Shown piece after piece: positions 7,621 to 15,882 of a DNA stretch of 64,000 nucleotides. The position numbers and the translations under genes are program-made. The notes below the pieces were generated by a model that worked only from the letters and a program-made list of their open reading frames with translations, was not told the origin of the DNA and searched no databases. Position 1 is the stretch's first letter; every line of letters starts with the position of its first letter. The stretch spans positions 1,301,501 to 1,365,500 of the forward strand of contig NZ_CP101740.1 in NCBI RefSeq assembly GCF_024496245.1, written 5' to 3'. This stretch comes from Sphingomonas qomolangmaensis. GTDB lineage: Bacteria; Pseudomonadota; Alphaproteobacteria; Sphingomonadales; Sphingomonadaceae.

Positions 7621-8033
7621 CCCGTTGGTTCGCCGGTTCGCGCGCCCAACGCGCAGGGGTACCGCACGTCCATCGCCTTACCGAACGCATCTGAGAACTC
7701 GCGGCTCTGCCAGTACACCGGGAGGCGTTCGATATCAGCGATCATATCGTCGACCGTTAGCTTGACCTCTTTGGGCGGACAGGAGCGTGTTGGCTTGCCC
7801 GAGGCCCGTGCTTCAAGAAGCTGGCCACGGTATGCCTGTAGAGCGGCCGCGAACTCCGCCGTCAGCACTTGGATTTGCGGATCTGCTGCTGCCATCTCGG
7901 CAGAACGGGGCCTGTTGGCCGCGGGTCCTTTGGAGACGGCACGCCATTCCTCAATAAATTGTGATGCTGGCATGGCCGTTGCCGCCGTCGGCAGCCCTGC
8001 GATCGCCAGAAGCAGGTAGATTGAAAAGCGCAT
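7617..8033 (-). CDS. Small secreted protein, possibly Rap1a/Tai-like
   Basis: The 138-residue protein has a signal peptide (1-20, 'YLLLAIAGLPTAATA') and two cysteines, at a CPP near residue 98 and in a C-terminal 'YPC'. The C-terminal pattern 'CPP...V.LTVDDMIADIERLP...F.DAF.KAMD.RYPC' recalls Rap1a/Tai-family immunity proteins, but only loosely. It is the first gene of a two-gene operon with the retropepsin-like protein. Secretion is well supported; function is not known. Confidence 0.6.
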   Translation of the reverse strand: MRFSIYLLLAIAGLPTAATAMPASQFIEEWRAVSKGPAANRPRSAEMAAADPQIQVLTAEFAAALQAYRGQLLEARASGKPTRSCPPKEVKLTVDDMIADIERLPVYWQSREFSDAFGKAMDVRYPCALGARTGEPTG

Positions 8034-8242
8034 GTCTTGCTGCCCTTCGCAGTAAGATCGGTTCCGAGACGACGCAGAGCCGATCGGTGGTCATCAGAGG
8101 CCGGCGTTGAACGTCGCGCGGCAGTCCAAATTGCACGGCTTAGCTAAAAGCGTGCTTAGCGGTATCTAGCCGTTCTTCCGACAAATCAATATCGCTGTCT
8201 GGAGCAGACCGTCGCTTCACGACCACTTTTGGTCGTTCGGTG

Positions 8243-8266
8243 ATGCGAAACTCACGAGTTTTGCAT
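8243..8266. promoter_or_regulatory. 24-bp inverted repeat, site 1 (candidate operator)
   Basis: Arms ATGCGAAACTC and GAGTTTTGCAT (11 bp, one wobble mismatch) are separated by AC. The site lies between the peptidase-like gene ending at 8313 and the secreted-protein operon starting at 8033. Near-identical sites occur at 10269-10292 and 11152-11175. Confidence 0.6.
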
Positions 8267-8312
8267 GAGAATATTTGGGCAAGGTAGTCTGTCTTTAATT
8301 AACAGCGAGTGC

Positions 8313-10097
8313 CTAACTTTCGGGCTCCATCGCGTTCCCGACCGTCAACAATTTGGTGGCGACAGGCTGCTCAGGCGTTTCAAACGGTCCCTTTGCCACG
8401 GGCAGCAGCGTCTTTTGGGCCTCCACCTTCAGGTCGCGCTTGATCAGCTCCTTGCCCAGCTTCACACGCGGGCCGGGTGCGGCGGGTGCCGACCTTACGA
8501 CTTTGAATAAACCGTCGACCGCTATGTCCGGGGCCTGCCCTTTATCACCCGCGAAACTACCGTGATAAGCGAGTAGGGCAAGGCTGCTTTCTGGATCAAG
8601 TCGATTGGCCCTAACGATCGATTTCCTAGCCTCGGCGAGCCGCTGGGGGCGCTCGCCAGTGGGGGCCCGCGCCGCCAATTGGGTCAGCGCCGTACCCTTC
8701 CATACCAGCGCTCTGGTTGCCTTTGGCGATTGTGCGATCACCCTTTCGGCCGCGGCAAGACAAGGTTCGGAGTTGCCGGCGCGGCACTCTCCCTCTGCCA
8801 GCAGGAGCTGGTGTTCGATCAAGTTGGGGAAGCGAGTTGCATTCGCTCGGAGCCGTTCAAGCCAAGCGGCGCGCCGTGCTAGTGCTTTTTTGTGATCGCG
8901 GCTTTCTTTTACCGGTAGATCGATCCGCGCGCCTAACTCTAGCCGACCCTGGATCAGGCCGGCCTCGGCACGGGTCAGGCGGTAAATAACCGGCTCAGGC
9001 GCTCGCTCGGCCGGGAAGGTAATCCGTTCGGCCTCCAGCTTGCGCCCGCGGTAATTGATGACAGCCCGCTGCAGCGCTGCAGGCTCGCCAAGGGCAGTTG
9101 CCGCGCTTTTCAGGTCATCACCGCGTCCGAGCGCTTCCAGGTAAGCTTGGAGCCGTGGTTTCCATTCATCTGAAAAATAGAGAAGGTGGACTAGCCGCCA
9201 TGCGTGATATGGCGTCCAGGTCCGCCCCTTTCCTGTCAGGTATCTGCCGTCCAGAACGTGGGTAATTGGATACTTGAAGTAATAGTCTTGGACTTTAAAG
9301 TAGCCTGTCGGAAGGTGGCCGTATTCCACCTCACCTTCCTTCGCGATCAGTGTAGCGAACATTTCACCAAATCCCTGCATGAACCAGCGGGGATATGCTG
9401 CCGGGAAATAGGTCATGAGGTAGTTTTGTGCGAAACCAGCGTAAAGGCGGGACTCAGCAGACTGGCAAAAGCTAATTTCGTTCTTTCGAACTTTTGACAG
9501 GAAGTCGGAAAGATCGGGTTCAGGTACTGCTCCTACTGAACTGACCTGGGTAAAGTTTCCCACAAAGCTATTCAGCGGAGAATTGCCGTCGCCCTCGCAA
9601 TTACGGGGCGTTGGACCACCGTCTGACGGTTGCATAATGACGTTCACGCCGTCCTCGGTCGTGGCGAGCACCGATCCTTCCTCGCGCGGATCATAGTAGA
9701 TCGTTTTTGAGAACGCCGGAGGGAACGGACCATATTGCCAGCGCAGGTCCGTCAATCGAAGCTGCTCGAACGACCCCGCATCCCCTATCATCGTCACGGC
9801 AATTTTTATCGTTTCGTCGGCAGTGTCGACGCGGCCATGAAGAGTCGAAAGCAAAAAATGAAGCTTCTCGAGATTGTGTGCGGTTTGCCGCAATGCCTTT
9901 TCGTTGCCTTGGCTAAACACCATTACGTGCGGCGTTTCGGCCACGCGCCACCTGCTCATCTCGACCTTCTTTTCGTTGGGCCGCACGCCTGTGACGATAA
10001 TGGTCATTTCGCCATTTTTTACCGGTCCGTTCAATTGCGCATGCGCTGGTACACCAACGGCGATGCCGACGATGCCCAATATCCATCGTAGAACCAT
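8313..10097 (-). CDS. Secreted protein with degenerate peptidase-MA-like region and TPR-like C-terminus
   Basis: From the ATG at 10097 (GGAGAG nine bases upstream) the protein is 594 residues with a signal peptide (MVLRWILGIVGIAVGVPAHA). Its middle contains 'YPRWFMQGFGEMFATLIA', which resembles the P-W-x-x-EG-x-AE-x-F region of DUF1570/peptidase-MA proteins, but no upstream HExxH is visible, so it is probably not an active zinc peptidase. The C-terminal third is helical and repeat-like ('EPCLAAAERVIAQSPKATRALVWKG'), consistent with TPRs. Paralogous secreted proteins of this kind are common in sphingomonads. Function unknown. Inverted-repeat sites flank the gene on both sides. Confidence 0.65.
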   Translation of the reverse strand: MVLRWILGIVGIAVGVPAHAQLNGPVKNGEMTIIVTGVRPNEKKVEMSRWRVAETPHVMVFSQGNEKALRQTAHNLEKLHFLLSTLHGRVDTADETIKIAVTMIGDAGSFEQLRLTDLRWQYGPFPPAFSKTIYYDPREEGSVLATTEDGVNVIMQPSDGGPTPRNCEGDGNSPLNSFVGNFTQVSSVGAVPEPDLSDFLSKVRKNEISFCQSAESRLYAGFAQNYLMTYFPAAYPRWFMQGFGEMFATLIAKEGEVEYGHLPTGYFKVQDYYFKYPITHVLDGRYLTGKGRTWTPYHAWRLVHLLYFSDEWKPRLQAYLEALGRGDDLKSAATALGEPAALQRAVINYRGRKLEAERITFPAERAPEPVIYRLTRAEAGLIQGRLELGARIDLPVKESRDHKKALARRAAWLERLRANATRFPNLIEHQLLLAEGECRAGNSEPCLAAAERVIAQSPKATRALVWKGTALTQLAARAPTGERPQRLAEARKSIVRANRLDPESSLALLAYHGSFAGDKGQAPDIAVDGLFKVVRSAPAAPGPRVKLGKELIKRDLKVEAQKTLLPVAKGPFETPEQPVATKLLTVGNAMEPES

Positions 10098-10268
10098 TGG
10101 ATCCTCTCCGACCGCAATATCCTCTGAGTTCAATACATACTGGAAAGCGGCTGCGCGCAACCAGCGTTGCACCAAAGCCTGTACTTAACCAGCGCTTCAC
10201 CCGGCAAAGTTATGAGGATGATTGTGTATCTGGGAAGCATGCGCTCCCCGTCGCTTTCGGCGTCTGCG

Positions 10269-10292
10269 ATGCAAGATTCACAAGTTTTGCAT
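10269..10292. promoter_or_regulatory. 24-bp inverted repeat, site 2 (candidate operator)
   Basis: Arms ATGCAAGATTC and AAGTTTTGCAT around AC, same length and spacing as sites 1 and 3. It lies between divergent starts at 10097 (minus) and 10392 (plus). Confidence 0.6.
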
Positions 10293-10294
10293 CG

Positions 10295-10326
10295 GACCGA
10301 TGGCGGTCGGAATTCCGCCATCGGTC
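10295..10326. promoter_or_regulatory. Perfect 12-bp inverted repeat next to site 2
   Basis: GACCGATGGCGG (10295-10306) pairs perfectly with CCGCCATCGGTC (10315-10326) across an 8-base loop, two bases after the 24-bp site and 66 bases before the start at 10392. It could be an attenuator hairpin or a second operator. No T-run follows on either strand. Confidence 0.45.
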
Positions 10327-10391
10327 TGATGTACAAATCTGATGCTTATGGTTCGCATGAATGGCCCAGACTAGTGGAAAACGAGGCGCCC

Positions 10392-10541
10392 ATGGCAGAT
10401 AAGAAGCGCTTACGCTCTTTGGACGAGTTTGAGCCGCCGGCCTGGCATAGGCGTGCGGCACCGAAATTCCTGACAATCCCGCTAATATTGGGAGTTGCGC
10501 TTGCCGCAACGGTCGGCGGCCTCATCGGCCTTTCGCTTTAA
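10392..10541 (+). CDS. Small single-pass membrane protein
   Basis: This 49-residue frame starts MADKKRLRSLDEFEPPAWHR, a charged cytoplasmic segment, and ends in one hydrophobic helix 'FLTIPLILGVALAATVGGLI'. The start is supported weakly by ACGAGG at 10381-10386. It is convergent with the excalibur gene and has inverted-repeat site 2 about 100 bases upstream. No family recognised. Confidence 0.5.
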   Translation: MADKKRLRSLDEFEPPAWHRRAAPKFLTIPLILGVALAATVGGLIGLSL

Positions 10542-10718
10542 GCGCTAAGCGCCTTTGATAGGCGCAAGCGGATCAGGCTTTCAGCCTTCCCTTCGCGGAT
10601 GGGGTGCCGCATCTTGGGAATGTCTGCAATTGGGCGTTTTCTGCCGTTCATGCGCCCGGTGGAAGCGACGCTGGAGACAAGCGTCGCTGTCCCGCAAAGG
10701 GTCCCAGTTGTGTCGGTT

Positions 10719-11087
10719 CTACCGATAAGGTTCGCAGGCAATCCCATCACCATCGCCATCCATGCCTTCGCGATAGCCGGGTTCACCAGAATAGATCGGT
10801 GCGGTACCGGCAGCACGGGCGTCATCGCATCCGCTCCAAAAATCACCGGCCTGTGGTTTCCTTGCCCGGGCCACTCCAGCCCATACCGCAACCGGTTTTG
10901 CAGCCGAAACCATCCGGGCTCGTCCATCCTCATCAAGAACGATGCTCCCAACTCCTAGGATGGCCCCGGCCGCGATAGCAGCGCTGAAAACCTTGATCGT
11001 CGATCTCCGGTCGCTAGTACGCTGCTTACGACGATAGTGGCTTCCCAGTTTTACCGGAACGGCTCGAAAGGGCTTTTTGAAGCTCAT
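10719..11087 (-). CDS. Excalibur calcium-binding domain protein
   Basis: The 122-residue protein has a basic N-terminus, a transmembrane or signal-anchor helix ('VFSAAIAAGAILGVGSIVL', about residues 33-51) and a C-terminal excalibur domain: 'GCDDARAAGTAPIYSGEPGY' then 'MDGDGDGIACE'. The DxDxDG loop is the calcium site and the two cysteines probably pair. The domain is extracytoplasmic and is often attached to nucleases or stands alone, as here. Inverted-repeat site 3 lies 65 bases upstream of the start. Confidence 0.8.
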   Translation of the reverse strand: MSFKKPFRAVPVKLGSHYRRKQRTSDRRSTIKVFSAAIAAGAILGVGSIVLDEDGRARMVSAAKPVAVWAGVARARKPQAGDFWSGCDDARAAGTAPIYSGEPGYREGMDGDGDGIACEPYR

Positions 11088-11151
11088 CCAGCGAGCCTAT
11101 TAGACAACTGTAAACGACCGGTTCCTACTGCCCTCCATCGGGAACGGCGTG

Positions 11152-11175
11152 ATGCAAAAATCAAAAGTTTTGCAT
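11152..11175. promoter_or_regulatory. 24-bp inverted repeat, site 3 (candidate operator)
   Basis: Arms ATGCAAAAATC and AAGTTTTGCAT around AA. It lies upstream of the excalibur gene (minus) and also upstream, by about 365 bases, of the DUF2975 gene (plus). Confidence 0.6.
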
Positions 11176-11539
11176 CAGCGCCACGGCGCAAAGCGGCCGA
11201 TCAGCTGACGGCAAATCTCGGTCGGCTTGTTGCCCCCCTCGTCGTCCCGAAGCCGGCCGTTCGAGGGCTGCCTCGGCATTCCCATAACTCCATCTCCAAC
11301 CGCCCATTTTGGGAAAGCACAATTGGGAACGGGTTTTGAGAAAATGGGAGCCGCGGTTTTGCGGGCGTCGCCTCTTTTGCGCTGGCCCGGCCGGTTTTGC
11401 TCACCAGACGTTCCCAATCGGGAAAGGGAGTCGAACCACTACGGGCCATAGGTGACGGCCGCCTGCGGCGTTATCCAAATTTAACTCTTGCTTAAACTCC
11501 GTAGCATTGTTTAAGTTAGATATAAATTTGGAGGCTCAC

Positions 11540-12001
11540 ATGTCGAATCTGAGGATCGTCAAAGGCGCGCGTTATCTGACGTTGATCGTTTTGGCGTTCG
11601 CGTTGCTCGGGGTGGTGCTGAATAGCACCGGTCTGCTGGACGCCGAACGCGCCGAAGGGACCAAGATAAAATACCTCGTCGCAACCCTTCCTACAGTGTT
11701 TTACCTCGCTGCCATCTGGATGATTCAGCATGCCCATGCCGCGATCGCAAAAGGTGAGGCGGTGGAAGCGGCACTCGCTACGCTGCTGGAACACCTCGGT
11801 ATCTGCCTATTCTTGGGAGGCGTCGCGAGAGTGTTCGGCGAGCTGTGGCTCGTTAGGCTGCTACTCGGCGTATCGACCAGCCAGGGAATCTTTGATGTTG
11901 CGGCAATCACCCTTGGTTGCGTCGGGCTGTTGCTGTTTGTTCTTGCACGACCGCTTCGTGACGCAGTCAGAGCGCGCGCCGAACTCGCTGAAATCCTGTA
12001 A
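11540..12001 (+). CDS. DUF2975-family membrane protein
   Basis: The 153-residue protein has four hydrophobic segments (about 11-33, 47-66, 78-102, 117-140), the layout of DUF2975 (YoaS-like) proteins. Start at 11540 follows GGAGG (11530-11534) by five bases; an in-frame start at 11507 is unsupported. Its stop overlaps the next start in TAATG. DUF2975 proteins are almost always paired with a small Cro/CI-type HTH protein, as here, and the pair probably forms a membrane-linked regulatory unit of unknown signal. Confidence 0.85.
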   Translation: MSNLRIVKGARYLTLIVLAFALLGVVLNSTGLLDAERAEGTKIKYLVATLPTVFYLAAIWMIQHAHAAIAKGEAVEAALATLLEHLGICLFLGGVARVFGELWLVRLLLGVSTSQGIFDVAAITLGCVGLLLFVLARPLRDAVRARAELAEIL

Positions 12002-12228
12002 TGCCGATGCAGGTGACATTAGATGCGGTACTCGCTCGACGCGGGGTCACTGGCAAAGACGTCGCACGAGAAGTAGGCTTGAGCGAAACTCAATTATCAT
12101 TGTTTCGTTCAGGAAAGGTTCGCGGCATCCGTTTTTCTACGCTTGCCCGACTGTGTCTTATCCTTGAGTGCCAGCCTGGCGAGCTGCTCAGCTACTTGCC
12201 TGATCCGCAAGACATCACTCCTACATGA
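12001..12228 (+). CDS. Cro/CI-type helix-turn-helix regulator (YozG-like)
   Basis: A 75-residue protein with one HTH: 'LDAVLARRGVTGKDVAREVG' then 'LSETQLSLFRSGKVRGIRFS' and 'LARLCLILECQPGELLSY'. It is the standard partner of DUF2975 membrane proteins, with its ATG overlapping the DUF2975 stop. It likely represses its own operon. A second in-frame ATG two codons on is equally possible. Confidence 0.88.
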   Translation: MPMQVTLDAVLARRGVTGKDVAREVGLSETQLSLFRSGKVRGIRFSTLARLCLILECQPGELLSYLPDPQDITPT

Positions 12229-12255
12229 AGCTAATAGGAACGGTAGCTGTCTCCC

Positions 12256-12274
12256 AACGCCGGGTGTTGGCGTT
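12256..12274 (+). terminator. Hairpin after the DUF2975/HTH operon
   Basis: AACGCC (12256-12261) pairs with GGCGTT (12269-12274) and is followed by TCC; CCAAC/GTTGG can pair instead. It is a weak terminator candidate 28 bases after the HTH stop. Confidence 0.35.
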
Positions 12275-12383
12275 TCCATCATTAGGCAGGACCCAGTTTT
12301 GAGGAAGGATGGCGTTCCCAATTCTTGATCCCTTTTGGGAATCGCGGGCCATCGGTAACAATCTGCCCGCCGGTCGACGTCGA

Positions 12384-12812
12384 TCATTCAGGAGAATTGC
12401 ACACCGCCTCGATATTGATCCCGTCAGGATCGTGAACGAACGCGGCGTAGTAGTTTTCGTGGTAGCGCCGCAATCCAGGCGCGCCGTTATCAGTGCCTCC
12501 GGCAGCAAGCGCTGCGGTGTGGAACGCATCCACCTCCGCTCGCGTCCTCGCCTTGAAAGCGAAGTGGGTTGCCTCCCCGACCCGCGCGTTGCCGACGATC
12601 CAAAATAGCGGTTTGTACTGCCGGCCAAAGCCGTGGATCGTGCCCTGCGTCTTTTGCTGCTCTCCACCTTCTTCTGCCTGTTGGGGTGAGAATGTGTGGA
12701 GGAGTTTGAGGCCCAGCGGCGCCAGCGCCGCTTCGTAGAATGCCTTGGATCGTGCCGCATCCGACACACCGATATTCAGATGGTCGAGGATGGTTTCGTC
12801 GAAAGGATTCAC
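12384..12812 (-). CDS. VOC-superfamily (glyoxalase/bleomycin-resistance fold) protein
   Basis: The 142-residue protein opens 'ILDHLNIGVSDAARSKAFYE' and ends 'YHENYYAAFVHDPDGINIEA', the start and end blocks of a single VOC domain with metal-ligand candidates His12 and the C-terminal Glu. VOC proteins include lyases, dioxygenases and binding proteins, and the substrate cannot be told. It is divergent from a WYL regulator, with a perfect palindrome between them, so it is probably that regulator's target. Confidence 0.88.
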   Translation of the reverse strand: MNPFDETILDHLNIGVSDAARSKAFYEAALAPLGLKLLHTFSPQQAEEGGEQQKTQGTIHGFGRQYKPLFWIVGNARVGEATHFAFKARTRAEVDAFHTAALAAGGTDNGAPGLRRYHENYYAAFVHDPDGINIEAVCNSPE

Positions 12813-12858
12813 GGTCAGGCTCCTTGATTTTGTGTGGTGGAGCTTTTGTAATGCAGGG

Positions 12859-12882
12859 CTACTGACAGCGTTCTGTCAGTAG
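12859..12882. promoter_or_regulatory. Palindromic operator between the VOC and WYL genes
   Basis: CTACTGACAG and CTGTCAGTAG form a perfect 10-bp inverted repeat around cgtt. It is centred in the 91-base divergent gap, 22 bases before the WYL start. WYL/YafY-type regulators often bind TGACAG/CTGTCA palindromes beside their own gene, which from memory fits this site. Confidence 0.7.
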
Positions 12883-12903
12883 TGACGGGAGCGGGAGCCC
12901 CAC

Positions 12904-13662
12904 ATGCGTCGTGCCGATCGCCTGCTGCAGATTATCCAGATTCTGCGCCGATCGACCGCGCCGGTGACGGCGGCGATGCTGGCGAGCGAACTGGAGGTCG
13001 TACCCCGGACGATCTACCGCGACATCGTCACGCTTCAAGCGTCGCGCGTGCCCATCGAAGGCGAAGTTGGCCTGGGGTATGTCCTGCGCGGCGGCTACGA
13101 CCTCCCACCCCTAATGTTCCACTCTGCCGAGATTGACGCGATCGTTCTGGGTCTCACGATGGTGATGGAGCGCGGTGACGCCGGGCTGGCGCGAGGGGCG
13201 GCTGATGCCTTGGCCAAGGTGCAGGCTGTCGTCCCGCCAGATGTGCTGCAACATATTCGGATCGCCAAGCTGCTGGTTCCGCATCCGCTGGAAGACGGGG
13301 TAAGCTTCGGGGAGTATGTTCCCCTCATCCGCGCAGCCATCCGCGAAAACCGCAAGCTGCGGGTCGACTATCAGGATGCCAAAGGATCACCCACAACGCG
13401 GACGATATGGCCACTCGGGCTGTACCTCTTCAGCCATGTGACCATGATCGGTGCGTGGTGCGAGGTCCGGGGTGACTATCGCGCTTTCCGTACGGAGCGC
13501 GTCAAAAGTTGCCAACCGCTGGATGAGCATTTCAATGGACGCAATGGGGCGATGATGGCCGAGTTCGTCGCGCGCTTCCAATCCCAGCAGGCGTCGTCGC
13601 AACAGCCATGCCCGAGCGGTCCCCGGGCTGACGTCACGACAAAGCCTGCGCTTCTCGATTGA
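12904..13662 (+). CDS. WYL-domain YafY-type transcriptional regulator
   Basis: The 252-residue protein has an N-terminal HTH (residues 1-55: 'RRADRLLQIIQILRRSTAPV' then 'ELEVVPRTIYRDIVTLQASR') and a WYL domain (about 140-205) containing 'DYQDAKGSPTTRTIWPLGLY' and 'WCEVRGDYRAFRTERV'. WYL domains sense small ligands or nucleic acids. The start follows GGGAG. It is divergent from the VOC gene around a palindrome, so autoregulation and control of the VOC gene are likely. Confidence 0.92.
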   Translation: MRRADRLLQIIQILRRSTAPVTAAMLASELEVVPRTIYRDIVTLQASRVPIEGEVGLGYVLRGGYDLPPLMFHSAEIDAIVLGLTMVMERGDAGLARGAADALAKVQAVVPPDVLQHIRIAKLLVPHPLEDGVSFGEYVPLIRAAIRENRKLRVDYQDAKGSPTTRTIWPLGLYLFSHVTMIGAWCEVRGDYRAFRTERVKSCQPLDEHFNGRNGAMMAEFVARFQSQQASSQQPCPSGPRADVTTKPALLD

Positions 13663-13728
13663 CCATCCTTTTCAGGAACGTCCTCGCCCGCACGATTGTC
13701 ATGCCGGATCGGGTCGCGATCGTTGGTC

Positions 13729-14904
13729 CTACGGCATGGTTCGAAAGGTCGCGCGGACATGCTCCACGAATATCGGCGGGTTCTCCATCGCGGCAAAATG
13801 GCCTCCGCGATCCGCCTCGGCGAAGAAGCGGAGGTCGGCGAAACGCCGCTCCGCCCATCGCTTTGACAGGCGGACCTGCTCGCCGGGAAACATGCTGACG
13901 CCCGCGGGCAGCGGCATCGGGTCGTGGACAATCCCCTGTGCCATCTCTTGTGCAGCTTCCCAGTAGAAGCGCGCCGAGCTGGGGCCTGCGTTCGGTAGCC
14001 AGTAAAGCATTACGTCGTCGATTAGATGATCGAGCGCAATGACGCGCTCGGGCCGACCGCCGCTGTCGGAGACGTCCTGAAACAGGGCGTAAATCCATGC
14101 CGCAAGCCCGATGGGCGAGTCCGCCAGCGCGAACGCGGCTGATTGCGGACGGGTGCACTGGAGCTTCATGTACGCGGAATATTCCCGGTCATAGCGCTGG
14201 GCATCGGCGAGCATCCGGCGCTCGTCAGGCGTCGCGTTCTCTACCTCCTCCAATGTCGGCTGAAACATCACCATATTGAGATGGATGCCGGAAAGGCCTG
14301 GCGCCCGCATATGGGCAAGCGCGCTTGTCACCGCCGCCCCCCAATCGCCGCCCTGCGCGAACCACCGATCTCTGTAACCCAGTCGGTGCATTAGCTCGAT
14401 CCAAGCGGTCGCAGTTCGACCGACGCCCCAACCGGGTTCGGAAGGTTTGTCGGAAAATCCGAACCCAGGGAGCGATGGGATCACGACGTGAAAGGCATCG
14501 GACGCGCTGCCGCCATGCGACACCGGATCGGACAGCGGACCAATCACATCGCGGAACTCCAGGATCGAGCCTGGCCATCCATGTGTCAGAAGAAGCGGCG
14601 TGGCATCGGCCTGCGGTGAACGGACGTGCAAAAAATGGATACCTAGGCCGTCGATGACCGTCCGGCTGCTGCCCCACCCATTGAGCAAGGCTTCTGTCGC
14701 CCGCCAGTCATAGCCGTCGCGCCAGCGGTCGACCAACCGCTGAATGGTAGGAAGATCAGGCCCCTGGCGTCGATCCGTCGCAGTGCCGGCATCTGGCCAG
14801 CGAGTGCCCCGCAGCCGGTCGCCAAGGTAAGTCAGGTCGGCGTCCGGCACCCGGATTGGGAACGCTGTGACGGTGTCGCGACCGGTCGGATTGCTTCTGT
14901 TCAT
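13729..14904 (-). CDS. Epoxide hydrolase family alpha/beta hydrolase
   Basis: The 391-residue protein has the EHN N-terminal domain (about 14-115) followed by an alpha/beta-hydrolase fold. The oxyanion motif HGWPGS is at 108-113, the nucleophile is D187 in QGGDWGA, and the catalytic base is H369 in 'GGHFAAME'. Epoxide hydrolases of this class open epoxides to diols. There is no signal peptide, so it acts in the cytoplasm. It is divergent from a LysR regulator 96 bases away, which probably controls it. Confidence 0.92.
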   Translation of the reverse strand: MNRSNPTGRDTVTAFPIRVPDADLTYLGDRLRGTRWPDAGTATDRRQGPDLPTIQRLVDRWRDGYDWRATEALLNGWGSSRTVIDGLGIHFLHVRSPQADATPLLLTHGWPGSILEFRDVIGPLSDPVSHGGSASDAFHVVIPSLPGFGFSDKPSEPGWGVGRTATAWIELMHRLGYRDRWFAQGGDWGAAVTSALAHMRAPGLSGIHLNMVMFQPTLEEVENATPDERRMLADAQRYDREYSAYMKLQCTRPQSAAFALADSPIGLAAWIYALFQDVSDSGGRPERVIALDHLIDDVMLYWLPNAGPSSARFYWEAAQEMAQGIVHDPMPLPAGVSMFPGEQVRLSKRWAERRFADLRFFAEADRGGHFAAMENPPIFVEHVRATFRTMP

Positions 14905-14982
14905 GACATTCTTTCGTTTGCAGTTCGAAAGAAGGATAGTCGTCGCCGATGGTCACGTTTAGATGGTCAAACCGCGACCGGT

Positions 14983-14999
14983 GTTGCAGATGTTGCAAC
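14983..14999. promoter_or_regulatory. Possible LysR-regulator binding repeat
   Basis: TGTTGCA occurs twice here as a direct repeat and TTGC/GCAA forms a short inverted pair, directly before the LysR start at 15001 in the divergent gap. LysR proteins bind T-N11-A type sites in such gaps. The assignment is tentative. Confidence 0.35.
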
Positions 15000-15000
15000 G

Positions 15001-15882
15001 ATGATGGATCTTACCGATCTCCGCGCCTTCGTTCGGATCAGCGATCTGATGAGCGTCTCTGCCGCAGCGCGCGCCTTGGGATTGCCCAAATCACGCGTCA
15101 GTCGCGCCCTTTCCCGGCTCGAGCAGCAAGTCGGTGCTGTGCTTCTGGAGCGCTCGACCCGGCATATGCGATTGACAGATGCCGGGACATTGTTCCGACC
15201 ACACGCCCTGCGTATCCTCGCAGATGTGGACGAGGCCGGCGCGGCGCTCGACGGTCTTTCTGGCATGCCAAGCGGCACGCTGCGCATCAGCCTGCCCTTC
15301 ACGATCGCAACCGCACTGGTCGCACCGATGCTGCCCCAGTTCATGGCGGCATTTCCGCAAGTGCGCGTGGTTCTGACCATTGATGACCGCGTAATCGACA
15401 TGCCTGCCGAGGTCGTAGATATGGTCATCAGAGTCGGTCCGTTGACCGACAGCGATCTGATCGCGAAACGTCTACTGACTTCGCAAACGTGGCTTTGCGC
15501 CAGCTCCGACTACTTCGCGGCGCGCGGGATACCGTTGTGCGCTGCCGATCTGAGGACTCATGCCCTAATCGACTATACTGATCGGCCGGTGGTATATTAC
15601 GACAACACCGGGGGCGTCGCCGAATTCTCACCGACCCTGATGATATCCGACGCCGCCGCGATGCTACCTTCAGTATTAGGTAGCGCAGGCATTGCTCGGC
15701 TGCCGGACTTCCTTGCGAAGTCTCATGTCCATGATGGTCGACTTGTTCGTCTTTGGCCTGACGGTCCTACCCATCAGGTTGTGATCCACGCCCTATATGC
15801 AAGCCATCGCGCTTTGTCGGCGAAGGTTCGCGTGTTCATTGAAGCCTTGGCTAAGGCGGCGAAAACGAACGCGAACAATTGA
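15001..15882 (+). CDS. LysR-family transcriptional regulator
   Basis: The 293-residue protein has an N-terminal winged HTH (residues 1-60, 'LRAFVRISDLMSVSAAARAL' and 'KSRVSRALSRLEQQVG') and a LysR substrate-binding domain (about 88-290). Length is normal for the family. It probably controls the divergent epoxide hydrolase gene in response to an unknown inducer. Two adjacent ATGs (15001 and 15004) are possible starts. Confidence 0.92.
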   Translation: MMDLTDLRAFVRISDLMSVSAAARALGLPKSRVSRALSRLEQQVGAVLLERSTRHMRLTDAGTLFRPHALRILADVDEAGAALDGLSGMPSGTLRISLPFTIATALVAPMLPQFMAAFPQVRVVLTIDDRVIDMPAEVVDMVIRVGPLTDSDLIAKRLLTSQTWLCASSDYFAARGIPLCAADLRTHALIDYTDRPVVYYDNTGGVAEFSPTLMISDAAAMLPSVLGSAGIARLPDFLAKSHVHDGRLVRLWPDGPTHQVVIHALYASHRALSAKVRVFIEALAKAAKTNANN

